From: Tetmemena sp. SeJ-2015
Taxonomy: Eukaryota > Ciliophora > Spirotrichea > Sporadotrichida > Oxytrichidae
Length of the DNA: 64,000 nucleotides
Assembly: GCA_027382625.1 (NCBI GenBank)
Contig: JAJKFJ010022676.1
Span: 1 to 64,000, forward strand
Direction of reading: 5' to 3'
Part shown: piece after piece, positions 37,101-46,166 of the stretch
Layout: each line of letters opens with the position of its first letter
Numbering within the stretch: the first letter of the stretch is position 1
Notes under the pieces: generated by a model
What the model was told of the DNA's origin: nothing
What the model saw: the letters and a program-made list of their open reading frames with translations, nothing else
The model's database searches: none
Translations under genes and position numbers: made by a program

Positions 37101-38216
37101 AACGAGACTGAGACTGATACCCTTATCTCTCAGGTGCAAGCAGTGAAGGAGGTGATCGATGAGATCGCAGTTCCCTTCCTCTCCCAAGAGACCCTCGACG
37201 CCCTCTACAAGCAGTTGGTCGACATGTACTACAAGTCCAACCAGAGAATCAATGAGAACAACGAGCTCGCCAAGAATGACGAGAAGGAAGACGAGGACGA
37301 CGAGATCGACCAAGACGAGCTTGAGGTCCTTAAGGAGGAGAACAAGAACGAGCACGACTTGCAACTCTCCATCGCTGAGATCATTGGCATCATCTTCAAA
37401 ACTCACGCCACCCTCTCCTTCGGCATCGTCCAGAACCTCTTCGAGACCCTCCTTACTGAATCTCTTCAGTCTCAGGAGAAGCAGAAGAACAAGTTCGCTC
37501 TCTTCATCATGGACGACATGGTTGAGTACCTTGGACCCGAAATCCTCGGACAGTTCTACTCCTTATATAAAGACGCACAACTTGCATATCAATATTGATC
37601 CAACGTTGCTGCCCAGATCATCAAGTTCTGCAACTCAACTGTTGCTGCTCTCAGACAAGCTGCTTCTTACGGTATTGGTGTCATGGCCAAGAATGGCGGC
37701 GCTGCCTTCGCCACTGTTGTGAACGACTGCCTCCAAGGACTCAAGATCGCGATTGAGTTCCCCATGCCCGCCTCCATCAAGGAGAAGAAGGCCAAGGTCA
37801 AGCAGTTCAACCACGCAAAGGACAACGCCGTTTCCGCTCTCGGTAAGGTCATCCGCTACCAGACTCAGTGCATCGACGCCCAGGCTGTGATCCCAGGCTG
37901 GTTGAACCTCCTTCCCATCAAGCACGACGTGGAAGAGGCTAAGATCCAGAACGAGATCCTCGCTCAACTCCTTATTGAAGCCCCTCAGCAGCTGATTGGC
38001 GAAGGAAACGCAAGACTCGAGCAGGTGATCGTCATCCTCAGTGACGTGCTCAACAAGAAGTACGTTGAGCTTGAGACTGGCATGAAGCTAGCTGGCTTCG
38101 TGAGAACTCTAGCCCAGAACGCTGTTACTGCCGAGCAGTTCAAGTTCACTTACGAGAACAAGCTCTCGGCCGAGCAGAAGGTCAACATCGAGAAGGCCAT
38201 GGCTGCCACTCAGTGA
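34200..38216 (+). CDS. IPO5: Importin-5 / karyopherin beta-3
   Basis: Nuclear import receptor of the IPO5/Kap121 family, made of HEAT repeats. Eight IESs (339, 47, 51, 45, 40, 36, 49 and 39 bp) are bounded by pointers. Their removal plus a 2-base correction near 36482-36488 gives 1122 residues, close to the usual family size of about 1,100. Recognisable blocks: LASVILRRN near the N-terminus; HPNPKIRYAALHCIGQIADD (about 35910-35970); DPVPRVQAHACAALTNF (about 36035-36085); DPQ-TYLLSAWQRIC, matching the family's DPQxSYxxSAW; the acidic loop near 37270-37330; and RQAASYGIGVMA. Gln is almost always CAA/CAG here and GC is clearly higher than in neighbours, consistent with strong expression. Start ATG 34200-34202; stop TGA 38214-38216. 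Confidence 0.95.
34343..34681 (+). other. IES 1 of IPO5, pointer TAGC, 339 bp
   Basis: TAGC at 34339-34342 and 34678-34681. The join gives LeuValAlaGluCysAsnLeuGlu in phase. The insert is AT-rich and has no recognisable gene. Confidence 0.9.
35361..35407 (+). other. IES 2 of IPO5, pointer ATT, 47 bp
   Basis: ATT at 35358-35360 and 35405-35407; removal gives FQPIVAKSDY in phase. The insert lacks GT-AG ends, so it is not an intron. Confidence 0.9.
35684..35734 (+). other. IES 3 of IPO5, pointer ATT, 51 bp
   Basis: ATT at 35681-35683 and 35732-35734; removal gives LVSCIGEEIMLP. Confidence 0.9.
36122..36166 (+). other. IES 4 of IPO5, pointer TGC, 45 bp
   Basis: TGC at 36119-36121 and 36164-36166; removal deletes an in-frame TGA and gives SSQCIPKLSHLI. 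Confidence 0.9.
36544..36583 (+). other. IES 5 of IPO5, pointer TTCACC, 40 bp
   Basis: TTCACC at 36538-36543 and 36578-36583; removal gives KKEFTPFLPQVIP, matching the family. Confidence 0.9.
36676..36711 (+). other. IES 6 of IPO5, pointer TGACTT, 36 bp
   Basis: TGACTT at 36670-36675 and 36706-36711. The insert is in frame and open, but AT-rich and absent from the family; removal gives KAGDLIELLSEV. Confidence 0.75.
36992..37040 (+). other. IES 7 of IPO5, pointer TAAC, 49 bp
   Basis: TAAC at 36988-36991 and 37037-37040; removal gives ESNANQELLVTMGK in phase. Confidence 0.9.
37563..37601 (+). other. IES 8 of IPO5, pointer TCC, 39 bp
   Basis: TCC at 37560-37562 and 37599-37601; removal deletes TGA and gives GQFYSNVAAQIIK. 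Confidence 0.9.
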
Positions 38217-38882
38217 AACCCCCACCCTAAGTGAATTAGTCACACCCTAATAATCAGATTAAGTTCAATTCAAAGCTTTCAACCCCACAAAAATCTTTTT
38301 ATATCTATTTTTCCTGCCACTGAATCTACCCATTAGAAAATTTCTTTTTTCTAAGTGAACTTATTTTTGAGAATTAGAAAATTAAAGTTTAAATTTTTTT
38401 CCTCATATTACTAAAGGAACTTCCACACCATATTAATTAGACATAATTTATTTAATAGACTACTTAAATTAAACTATTATCTAATAAGCAAGGTCTACTT
38501 AGTTACTATAATTTGTGGATAGCTTTGCCTTTAAGTTCATTGTTTATTAAACATTAAAGCATTTTAAAAATAAACTTAAAGGTTGATCGCCAATAGAGAT
38601 CAAGGTCTGCTTGTCATTTAACTTTGGCTAACACACTAGAGGGAAAAGCAAAAACAAAACTATATATACGCACTATTCAATATAAATCTTATAAAATACC
38701 ACTCACTCGTTTGTAAACCTTAAAGATGTTTTATGGTTTTATTTAGCCTCTAAACAAAAACCAAGTTAAAGAGGTAATCTAATCGTATCCTTAAATCCTA
38801 TGATGACATGAGAAAGCTTCCCAACCTTATTGATTCTAAGCTCTAAGAAACCATTTATATTTATTTTTCATAGGTTTAGAGT
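38217..38882. other. Intergenic/IES DNA between IPO5 and DGLUCY
   Basis: AT-rich, with no independent gene. Contains at 38585-38645 a diverged copy of part of the displaced D-glutamate cyclase segment. Confidence 0.5.
38585..38645 (-). repeat. Diverged second copy of a DGLUCY segment
   Basis: Shares ATCGCCAATAGA and, further on, CTAACxCACTAGAGGGAA with 39035-39085, with a different middle (about 9 bp longer). Read on the minus strand it gives LFPLVCQP...LISIGD, so it could encode the same protein stretch as 39035-39085. Confidence 0.6.
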
Positions 38883-39000
38883 GGTGTCAGTCACGAGCAA
38901 ATAGTCGCAGTAGGTATTTGCAGCGATCTGCTCCCCATTATTTATGTGGTCGTTCACGAGTTACTGCACACTCCCCATCCCCACTTCATTCCCTCCATCG
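38883..39000 (-). other. DGLUCY displaced MDS n+2
   Basis: Begins with CGAT (38997-39000), ends with GTGACTGACACC (38883-38894). Encodes DGGNEVGMGSVQQLVNDH to CDYLLVTDT, the catalytic GDGGNE region of the family. Confidence 0.9.
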
Positions 39001-42000
39001 AAAAACATACACTCACTCATTCAATATTCTATTAATCGCCAATAGATATCGCCATATAAAGATTTGGCTAACCCACTAGAGGGAACAGATGCTGATCGAA
39101 TGGAGAAGTCAATCTTGAAATGTCAAAAGCTCTCAATCAACTCTATATAAAATCACTAGTCTTTTTAAAATTTACATCGAATTATTTAAATATATAATCT
39201 ATCTTCCTTCATCAAAATCTTTCATAATTTATTTATAACTTCAAAGGTGATTTAATGATTTTCATGCTCATCTCACCCAAATAAACATTATAGAGTCACC
39301 ACTGTTGCTACTCTAGCCACTTTTTGAGGATAATTGCCTCCATCCTTAAATCTCCTGAGGGTACGCCTAAGTCCTTTCGAGAGTGCCATCATTCTTAGTA
39401 CTCTGGAAGGTGTTCCAACCTGAGTCGGCTCGAGGGATATATCTCATTAGTCTTCTTCACTATCCTCATCCTCTTATGATAAGATATCCTTCTTCATTCT
39501 AAGCTCTTCAAGAGCCTTTTCGTTTTCTTCCAAAATAAAGGCACATGGCCGCAATATCTCAGATGCCTCTCACTCACACTCTCGAAAATATCCTAGGGTT
39601 TATAGTATTCTTGCAAACTGCCTCCTCTATATCAATTTCTTCACCCTCCCGTCTTCCTTATTTTCTTCCTCTGCCTTTTATTCTTCAACCTCTTCTTATT
39701 CCTAAATCTCAAACAATTCTTTCTCCTTTGAATCTTGATGGAATAAATCTTAAGGCTGAACTGGCATTTCTTGTTCCTCCTCCTCCTCCTCCTCCTCTTT
39801 TTCCTCCTCCACCACTTGTTATGCAACACCTTGATAGATTTGATCTTACTCCAGGTTGGCATGTTCCTCTTCTGCAATCCTTGGGAGGGATAAGTAGGAA
39901 TCAATTAAAGTATGTCGGTACAGGTCCCATACTACTTAGCTGGCTGCTTCCTCTTAATCTTCTTAGCCAATTGCCTTTAGGCTTACCTTCTTTTTCTTTA
40001 TTGCCTTTTGCTTTTTCTAAGGCCTCTATTTCTTTTTTAGGTCTATCTTGATATCTTCACTCTACTTTTAAGTTTCTTTCTATCTTGAAAATTGAATTTT
40101 TTTGGGCGCCGCCTCGCCTTGCTTTTCTTCTTCTAAGCTACTTGCATTGTGTTTTTCTTCTTCTTAATTATTCTACTAATTGGTTGCATTCTCTGGTTTA
40201 AATCTCTCTCTTCTTCTAAAAGGAGCCTCTTTTCAATCTAGATGGTGACAGGCTTCACTCTTTTTAAGCCAAGGCGGTGGCAAACCAGGTTTTAGATGGC
40301 TGAGTGGCTTTTCATAACAGTGAAACTTTACAATTAAAATTAAAGCAAATGGATTTTACGATTATTAAATAATGACCAAAATTACACACTATTTTATCAA
40401 TTCGGATGTAGAAATATCTGTTTAATCGCAAAATATAGCATTCAAAATGATTAATTAGCTGATGCCATCCACAGAAAGCCCCACCTACTTAGTTATTCCA
40501 TCTTTGATTTCGTACTTTTCCAGCAGCTTGGCGCAAGCCAATTCTCCAACAGTTGTACTCGCAATTACATCAATAATTAAATGAGATTAAATTTAACTCC
40601 TAGATTCAGAAGCAGGTAATCTCGAAATTTCTCGAAACTGGTCATGGCAACCAAGATTGGAACCATCACTGCAGGGAAGTGTTTAAAATAATAAAAGTGT
40701 TTCTCAATGAATTCATTTCTCGATTCACCAGCCAGTAATATTTGCTTCACTTTATTTTTTTAGTGATTTTTTTTAATTTTAAAAAATATGATATTAAATT
40801 TTTATGTTTTTAAATTTTTAATTAGTTTAATAAATATCCAATTCTTTGTTGATAACTTTCAATCTCTGAGTTGATGAGTTTTCCAGTCGAAGTACAACAT
40901 CTGGGACTCCACTTTTTTGCCATCAAATTTAGCAATTAGCTGCTACATCAAAGACTCCATGCCATTCCTGATCTGGTTGCCTCAAACTTAATACTCTCAT
41001 CGTATTCCTCTTCCTTCCCTGACTCTTCTTCTAAACTGTGGCGGGAGGCTGGTCTCTTCTACCACATTAAGTTTTTTCCTAATTTCTTTGATTTTCCTCA
41101 AGAGTTTTTCTTTTTTTTGTGAAGGCTCCTTGTTGCGTAGCCTCCTTTCTTTCTACTTATTTTTCCTGTTTCTTTTCTCTTAAGACTTCTTCTAATTCTT
41201 GTTATGATTAGTATTTTGATTATCATTCAAAGTTTTTTATTTCTTTTGATCATTAATAGGGCTATGAGTAGGATTGCTCTTGACTTCGGTGAATTCCTGG
41301 CACACCTTGCATATTTGCATGTGCTTTGAAGTAGCTTATCCCAGGCATACCAGAGGCACTAATTGCTAGTCACAAGGTTTGGTCTAGTCAGTGCAGTCTT
41401 TTTCTGAATCCCTTTATTTCTGAGGGAGAGTGATGGAAAACTCAAAATCTTGGGGTTGAGCTGCCACTTCTTAAAGGGGAGAGAATCTTCCGTTCATCTT
41501 TCTAGTTACTTTATATTGCTATAGCTCGATCATTCATATAAATGACCAAGAGCATTTTTGAATATTCAAAAACGTTAAGGAATATTCTTCAAATTTAATC
41601 CTATATTATTATCTAATGATAGAAAATAAAAAGATAGAAATGTAGATTTCAAGTATAAGTTATTATCATTATCATAATTGTAGTTCACTGGATCTTTTAC
41701 AGTACTTGCTGCATCTGATTGATAATAATCACCTGATCTTCGAAGCTGATGCCTTAAATTAAATTATGCCTCTGTTTATCTTTGATCTTAAAATATTTGC
41801 TTCAGCAATTCCGCTACTACAGAAAATGCAAGAGCGTAGCCTCCGAAGTTGCAGGTGTCAGTCACTACTCCAAATTATTTCCTCCATCTCTGCTGATAAA
41901 TTTTAGAAAGTCAAAAGCTCTCATAGTCAGGTACTTCCCGGATCTCGTAATTGACGGTCTCTCGATACTCACCAAGCAATATCGATAATGAATGAACATA

Positions 42001-42576
42001 CTAATGATGAACTTATGATGTAAGCAGCAGTAACTTTGGCTGATTGCTTTGAGTTTATTGACTGATTCCTCACTCAGCCCTTGCTCTGTGGTCTCGAAGT
42101 AGAGTGTCTTGAGTCTTGGAAGTAGAGAGACATGAACTTCTTGTGTAAAAAACTCCTTGATGATTGGCTCCATGTAAGACTCCGAGTGGCTGTCAAAGAT
42201 TATTGTCACCTCTGACTTATTAGAATTTAACAGGCACTTCGCAATCGCAAATGCCCCTGCTATTCCATCAGTCTCGTAGTGTGGCTCGCTATCAAAGAAT
42301 ATTCAAGTAAATACATTTTATTGCAATTTTCTAAGATGCAAGCAAAGCCAGAGAGGATAGCTACTTTATCTGCTTTGTGTAGTGCTACTGATGCATCTTG
42401 GAAGTTCTAAAAGTTGCTACTGGTAATGAGACTCTTGATCCCTCTGTTGCCGATATCGTTCTAAACTATTGAGGCTATTTGTGCATGTGACTATTCAAGT
42501 CGCTTAAGTAGCTCTTCAAAATAAAAAATCTATAGTAAACTCTTCAGTGCTTGATGATTAGGAGGCGCCTTCCATT
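38883..42576 (-). CDS. DGLUCY: D-glutamate cyclase, scrambled germline gene
   Basis: Family: D-glutamate cyclase (DUF4392, human C14orf159 C-terminal part), converting D-glutamate to 5-oxo-D-proline (family knowledge). Start ATG 42574-42576. Conserved blocks: EPHYETDGIAGAFAIAKCL (about 42235-42295), CLVSIERP and GKYLTMRAFD (about 41910-41980), SIGDGGNEVGMGS with an INNGEQIAA segment (38.88-39.04 kb), VTDTCNFGGYALAF (41.82-41.87 kb), and KYEIKDGITKQVGLSVDGI (about 40.45-40.53 kb). These are not in linear order. Minus-strand order is MDSs 1 to n, n+3, n+4, then n+1 and n+2 far downstream. Pointers TGAGAGCTTTTGAC, CGAT, GTGACTGACACC and GAATTG connect them in frame. Normal IESs also occur in the first part (pointers GAAGAG, TGCTT). 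Two other genes lie inside the span. The C-terminal end is unresolved. Confidence 0.85.
39035..39135 (-). other. DGLUCY displaced MDS n+1
   Basis: Begins with TGAGAGCTTTTGAC (39122-39135), ends with CGAT (39035-39038). Encodes AFDISRLTSPFDQHLFPL to ISIGD, exactly the stretch missing from the first block. Confidence 0.85.
39444..40315 (-). CDS. Charged Lys/Glu-rich unknown protein
   Basis: Lies between DGLUCY segments. Start ATG 40313-40315 (MKSHSAIQNLVCHRLGLKRV), then a strongly basic coiled stretch. After a frame switch near 40040-40060 comes a mixed helical block (WDLYRHTLIDSYLSLPRIAE), an extremely acidic Glu/Gln tract at about 39690-39800, and a C-terminal helix (ILEENEKALEELRMKKDIL). 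Stop TGA 39444-39446. Family not recognised. The opposite strand shows a long proline/leucine frame here, which is only the antisense of the Glu/Lys codons. It may be a continuation of the gene at 40600-41497 rather than separate, but it has its own ATG. Confidence 0.55.
40450..40544 (-). other. DGLUCY MDS n+4 (C-terminal)
   Basis: Begins with GAATTG (40539-40544) and encodes ELACAKLLEKYEIKDG then ITKQVGLSVDGI, the family's C-terminal DG..G....VDG motif. Lower boundary approximate. Confidence 0.7.
40600..41497 (-). CDS. Unknown protein nested in DGLUCY
   Basis: Start ATG 41495-41497. The N-terminal 100 residues include CDQQLVPLVCLGQ and MQICKVCQEF, possibly a zinc site. A basic coiled coil follows (KEKLLRKIKEIRKKLN, about 41070-41150). 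After frame switches comes a block SLMQQLIAKFDGKKVE (about 40880-40980), then past an IES near 40760-40850 a hydrophobic helical end, FPAVMVPILVAMTSFEKFRD (about 40630-40690). No stop could be fixed; it probably ends at about 40.6 kb or continues in the gene to the left. Not recognised. It sits between DGLUCY segments n+3 and n+4. Confidence 0.5.
41806..41866 (-). other. DGLUCY MDS n+3
   Basis: Begins with GTGACTGACACC (41855-41866), ends with GAATTG (41806-41811); encodes VTDTCNFGGYALAFSVVAEL. Confidence 0.8.
41867..41909 (-). other. IES left where DGLUCY n+1/n+2 are missing
   Basis: Short spacer between block 1..n and block n+3. On the minus strand it contains GATGGAGGAAATAATTTGGAG, resembling the start of the displaced segment n+2 (GATGGAGGGAATGAAGTGGGG), about 15 of 21 positions alike. 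Confidence 0.6.
41910..42576 (-). other. DGLUCY first block (MDS 1..n)
   Basis: N-terminus to AlaPheAsp, ending at pointer TGAGAGCTTTTGAC (41910-41923). Contains ordinary IESs, e.g. a 28-bp one with pointer GAAGAG near 42505-42540. Confidence 0.8.
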
Positions 42577-42807
42577 ATTTGCTAAATCTTTATGGATATT
42601 GTGGAATTAAAAAATATTGCAATAACATATCTTTCAAAAAAGGTCCATTCTTTTTCTCAATAAAAATCATGCTCATAAAGAAAATTAAATCCATATATGA
42701 GTGCCTATTTAACAAACCTTCCTATAATAAGGATACCATGAGTGGGATTAAATGAAGCGTTATTGTAAGACTAAAATAAATTGATATCTATTATTCACTG
42801 AATCATC
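42577..42807. promoter_or_regulatory. Divergent intergenic spacer
   Basis: About 230 AT-rich bp between divergent start codons of DGLUCY and the plus-strand coiled-coil gene; must include both promoters. Confidence 0.4.
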
Positions 42808-45800
42808 ATGTCTACTTAAAGCCCACACCGAAATAATTAGAGACATCAGAGGACTAAGAAAAAAGCAGAGTAAAGCAAAGTACTAGCAAGCGGCCTGAAG
42901 ACTTCCCTCTTCAATTATAGAAGGAGATTTATCTTAATAACTATGGAGGAGGTGGACTTGCTACACAGGCCAATGGCTCCTTACCTAGAAATGGCTCAAA
43001 AGACTAGCCTTGCATCCGCAAGACTTGTATATATTTAATTTAAGAAACTCTAATGGGGGTAGGTATAAATAGCACTTTTAATTCTATAGACCTGAATGGT
43101 GTTAAGAACCACCACTCAAGCGCAATGGGCTTGAGTACAAGGATGAACACTAATCATCACTACTCGCTCCCCTTCTCTCAGAAATTCCCCTACTGATAAG
43201 AAAAAAGCCAAGGGGGAACAAGGCTCCTACTGCACTCGGAAAGCTGAGGTGTAGTAAAATGTATTAAGCGCAAATAATCTGGGCTCACTAACATCAAGAG
43301 ATGGTGGCTATCAGAAAGATTCCTCACTTAAAATCTGATGCAACAATTTGATAGTCAATCTATGCATTTTTAATCTATTAGGATTAAGACAGCAGAGACG
43401 GCTTGAGAAACACATACCACACCAATTTCTATTCCAGCATAAACTCTTAGACAAATTAAGGATTGAGCAGTGCCCTAAAGATGCCCTCCCTTGGTTCAGA
43501 GATCCTCTTAAATAATGAGGGTAAGCTCCCTTTAATAAATTTGGAGCATCTCGAAAATGTGCAGGACGAAGAACAGTTCTCTGAGCTATTAGATATTTTC
43601 ATGAACTTTAATTTACTTTTTCTATTCTTCATTTTAAATTGTATTAGAGAAAGTAAATAGCCCAAGAAGCTCAATCGCCCTTAAAGGGCAGGAGTTTCAC
43701 TCAGTGATCTTCATAAACAGTAAACATTAATTAATTCCAACTTACACCATAATATAGTGCTTTTGAGAAATTCCTAAACTAGAATGAGTAATCCAAGTCA
43801 AGCCAAGATTTTGTATTATGTAATTTGGAAACTATATTTTGTATAAGACTTCTTCCAGCAAAGAAGGAAGAGGCAACTTGAACTAGCTCTGAAAGAGAGA
43901 TAGAAGATCGTGAATGAGGAAGCTATGAGACTAAAAAAGCAAGAAGGAGGAGGAGGAGTTAGTGGATCCTCTTCTAAGAACGCAAATCGGATTCCACAGA
44001 TTCACATGTTTTCGAGCTAAAAGGATAAGTCCCTCAGTAATCGCAATTTCTCTCAAGGAATAGAGGGAGAACTCAGATCTTCAGTGCTCAAGCAAAACTC
44101 ATTTGAACAATTATGATCTTCATTACACTTTTCGTTTAATGATTTGGAGATTATCAGAGCTCGCCAAATAATTTAAAGCTTTAGCTTACACATCGAATGA
44201 GAGATGAAAGAATGGACTCTAGTTCCTTGGCTATGACTCAGTCTCTAGTTGATTTAAACAAGCTTACTGTACTTCCAAATCACAAACTCTATGCCTTGAA
44301 AAAAATATCTATATAATGCGAGTGTAATGAGAAACAGTTCCTAGGACAAGACTCTGAAATTTCTTTCCATGAAAGTGCAGAAGGAATTAGAAGAAAGGAG
44401 ATCACAAGACGAGTTAGAAAAAGAGTACGAAAACTTTTATCTGTTCAAGGCTTAAAACGAATGAGCAAAGAGCAGAGCTCATCAAGAACATTCTTCTCTA
44501 GACTCTAAACTCTATTCCTCATACATACACTCCATGTCTATATGTATTCATCATGTTTTCTAGACTGTGCAGAGATAGAAGCAGAAGCAGGCAGAGTAAA
44601 TTCAAGAGACCATAGACGACAAGAAAGCTTTCTAAAATGAGCTCCTCTTCAAAATGAATGACACTTTCTAAAAGAAACAGCAGCAGGAATTCTAGAAGGA
44701 TTTATAAGAACTTTAAATAAAGGTACATGAGCAAAAGATGATAGATAAGTTGCGGTATCATCAATCACTTGTTCATAATGAATATACCAGGAAGTATCAT
44801 AAGATGGAGCAGGGCTCCCTTAAAAGGTGACCAATTTATGTGATTCTCCAAATTTTTGCTTAATGAGGTCTTAATAGAGAGAGTTGGTGAATAATTTGGC
44901 TTTGGAACACATAAAGAAGAAACAAGCCAAAGCTAATTTCCTAATGGAGCGAGCCTATAAGACAAGACAAGAGGAGTAAGAGGCCTTAAACAGGCAAGAT
45001 AAAGCCACTGGACACAATTCGATAAACATCACCAAGTAGTGTTAGAAGAGTGGCCCATGCTTTTAACGGAGATGAGGAACTTAAGTTTAAGAATGAGCTC
45101 AGAAAGTAGAAGTATAGGGAGATAAACTTAGGGAGTAATTATAAATCAGTCTCTATATTTGAGAGTGCGGAGTTTATTTGAATCTTATGAACAAGGAATG
45201 AAGAGTATCCAAGACACTTTCAAAATCAAGTTGGACTAGAAGGATCACATTTTCAAAGTAAGAGAGCAAGAGAGAAGAGAATAGTAGAGGAAGGAAAAAT
45301 AAGAACAACAGAAGCTCAAAGAATGGAGTACCTAGCTCAACCTATAAAGAGCAAAGCGCTAGAAAGATTTCCTCACCAAAGAGATCAAGTCAAAACTAGA
45401 GCAGCAGAAAGATAAGATCAACCAATTCGAAAGAGAGAAAGACCTCATAGTGCAAAGAGGCAAGTTTAACATGCTAGTGGAGCAAACTAGAAAGCAAATT
45501 ATGAGAGATGCGTATTAGTAGATGGTAGATCATTAAACCTATGAGGAGGAGATACTACAGCAGATAGATTCAGACTTTAAGCTCCAACTTATAGAAGAAT
45601 AAGATGAGTCTATAGATGAGCAAGCCCTTTCCTTTAAGTACAACTCTTTCTTCGCTCTAATGAATTCCTATTAAAAAGTGCTTGAGTTTAAAAACACTCA
45701 CTATATATCTGAGCTGAAGACTGTGAGAAGCAAGTGGCTCTCAGAAAGCTATTCCTCAAAGAAGAAATGTTGTGAATGCAAAACTAATCTGCTGGCTAAG

Positions 45801-46166
45801 GATATGTATTTCAGAAGCTTAAAGGACAGTACCTATTTGATTTGCTTCCAGTGCGACTTAAATCAAAACCACTTTACAGATAATTATCCCCTCATCGTAA
45901 TCAAGAACTAGGTGGACATCCCTATTGACAAAGATCAATCTCAAGATATAGTCAATAAATGCAATGAATACTAGACCAAGGAATAAATATTCTGCAGCTA
46001 GTGCAAGGAGGATCATAAATCGCAAGGAGAGAAGCTTATTTTATGCTTCTACAGATATGGGAGTGAGGAAATATTCTGCTTCTGCAGAACTTGCTTACTT
46101 AATTCCAAGATTGACTTGCAAACTTATAACTAAGACTATGTGCTTGTTTAAATCAGCATTTAATGA
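42808..46166 (+). CDS. Coiled-coil protein with C-terminal zinc motifs
   Basis: Start ATG 42808-42810. The N-terminal third (to about 43500) is Asn/Ser-rich with several IES breaks. From about 43860 to 45660 nearly all recognisable frame is Glu/Gln/Lys/Arg coiled coil. The end carries paired Cys motifs: KKKCCECKTNLL...LICFQCD (about 45760-45860) and EQIFCSQC...IFCFCRTC (about 45985-46095), suggesting one or two zinc-binding treble-clef units. Stop TGA 46164-46166. The coiled coil plus Cys pairs recalls B-box- or LIM-like scaffolds, but I assign no family. Confidence 0.6.

Noticed and set aside
35361..37601. Importin-5 interruptions as ordinary introns
   Set aside because: They lack GT-AG ends and are bounded by direct repeats; true GT-AG introns occur elsewhere in the window.
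37159..37722. Ser/Thr/Arg-rich plus-strand frame inside importin-5
   Set aside because: Shifted-frame shadow of the conserved importin frame; no family match.
39545..40051. Long plus-strand Pro/Leu-rich open frame
   Set aside because: It is the antisense of Glu/Lys/Gln codons of the minus-strand gene; with TAA/TAG as sense, antisense frames stay open easily.
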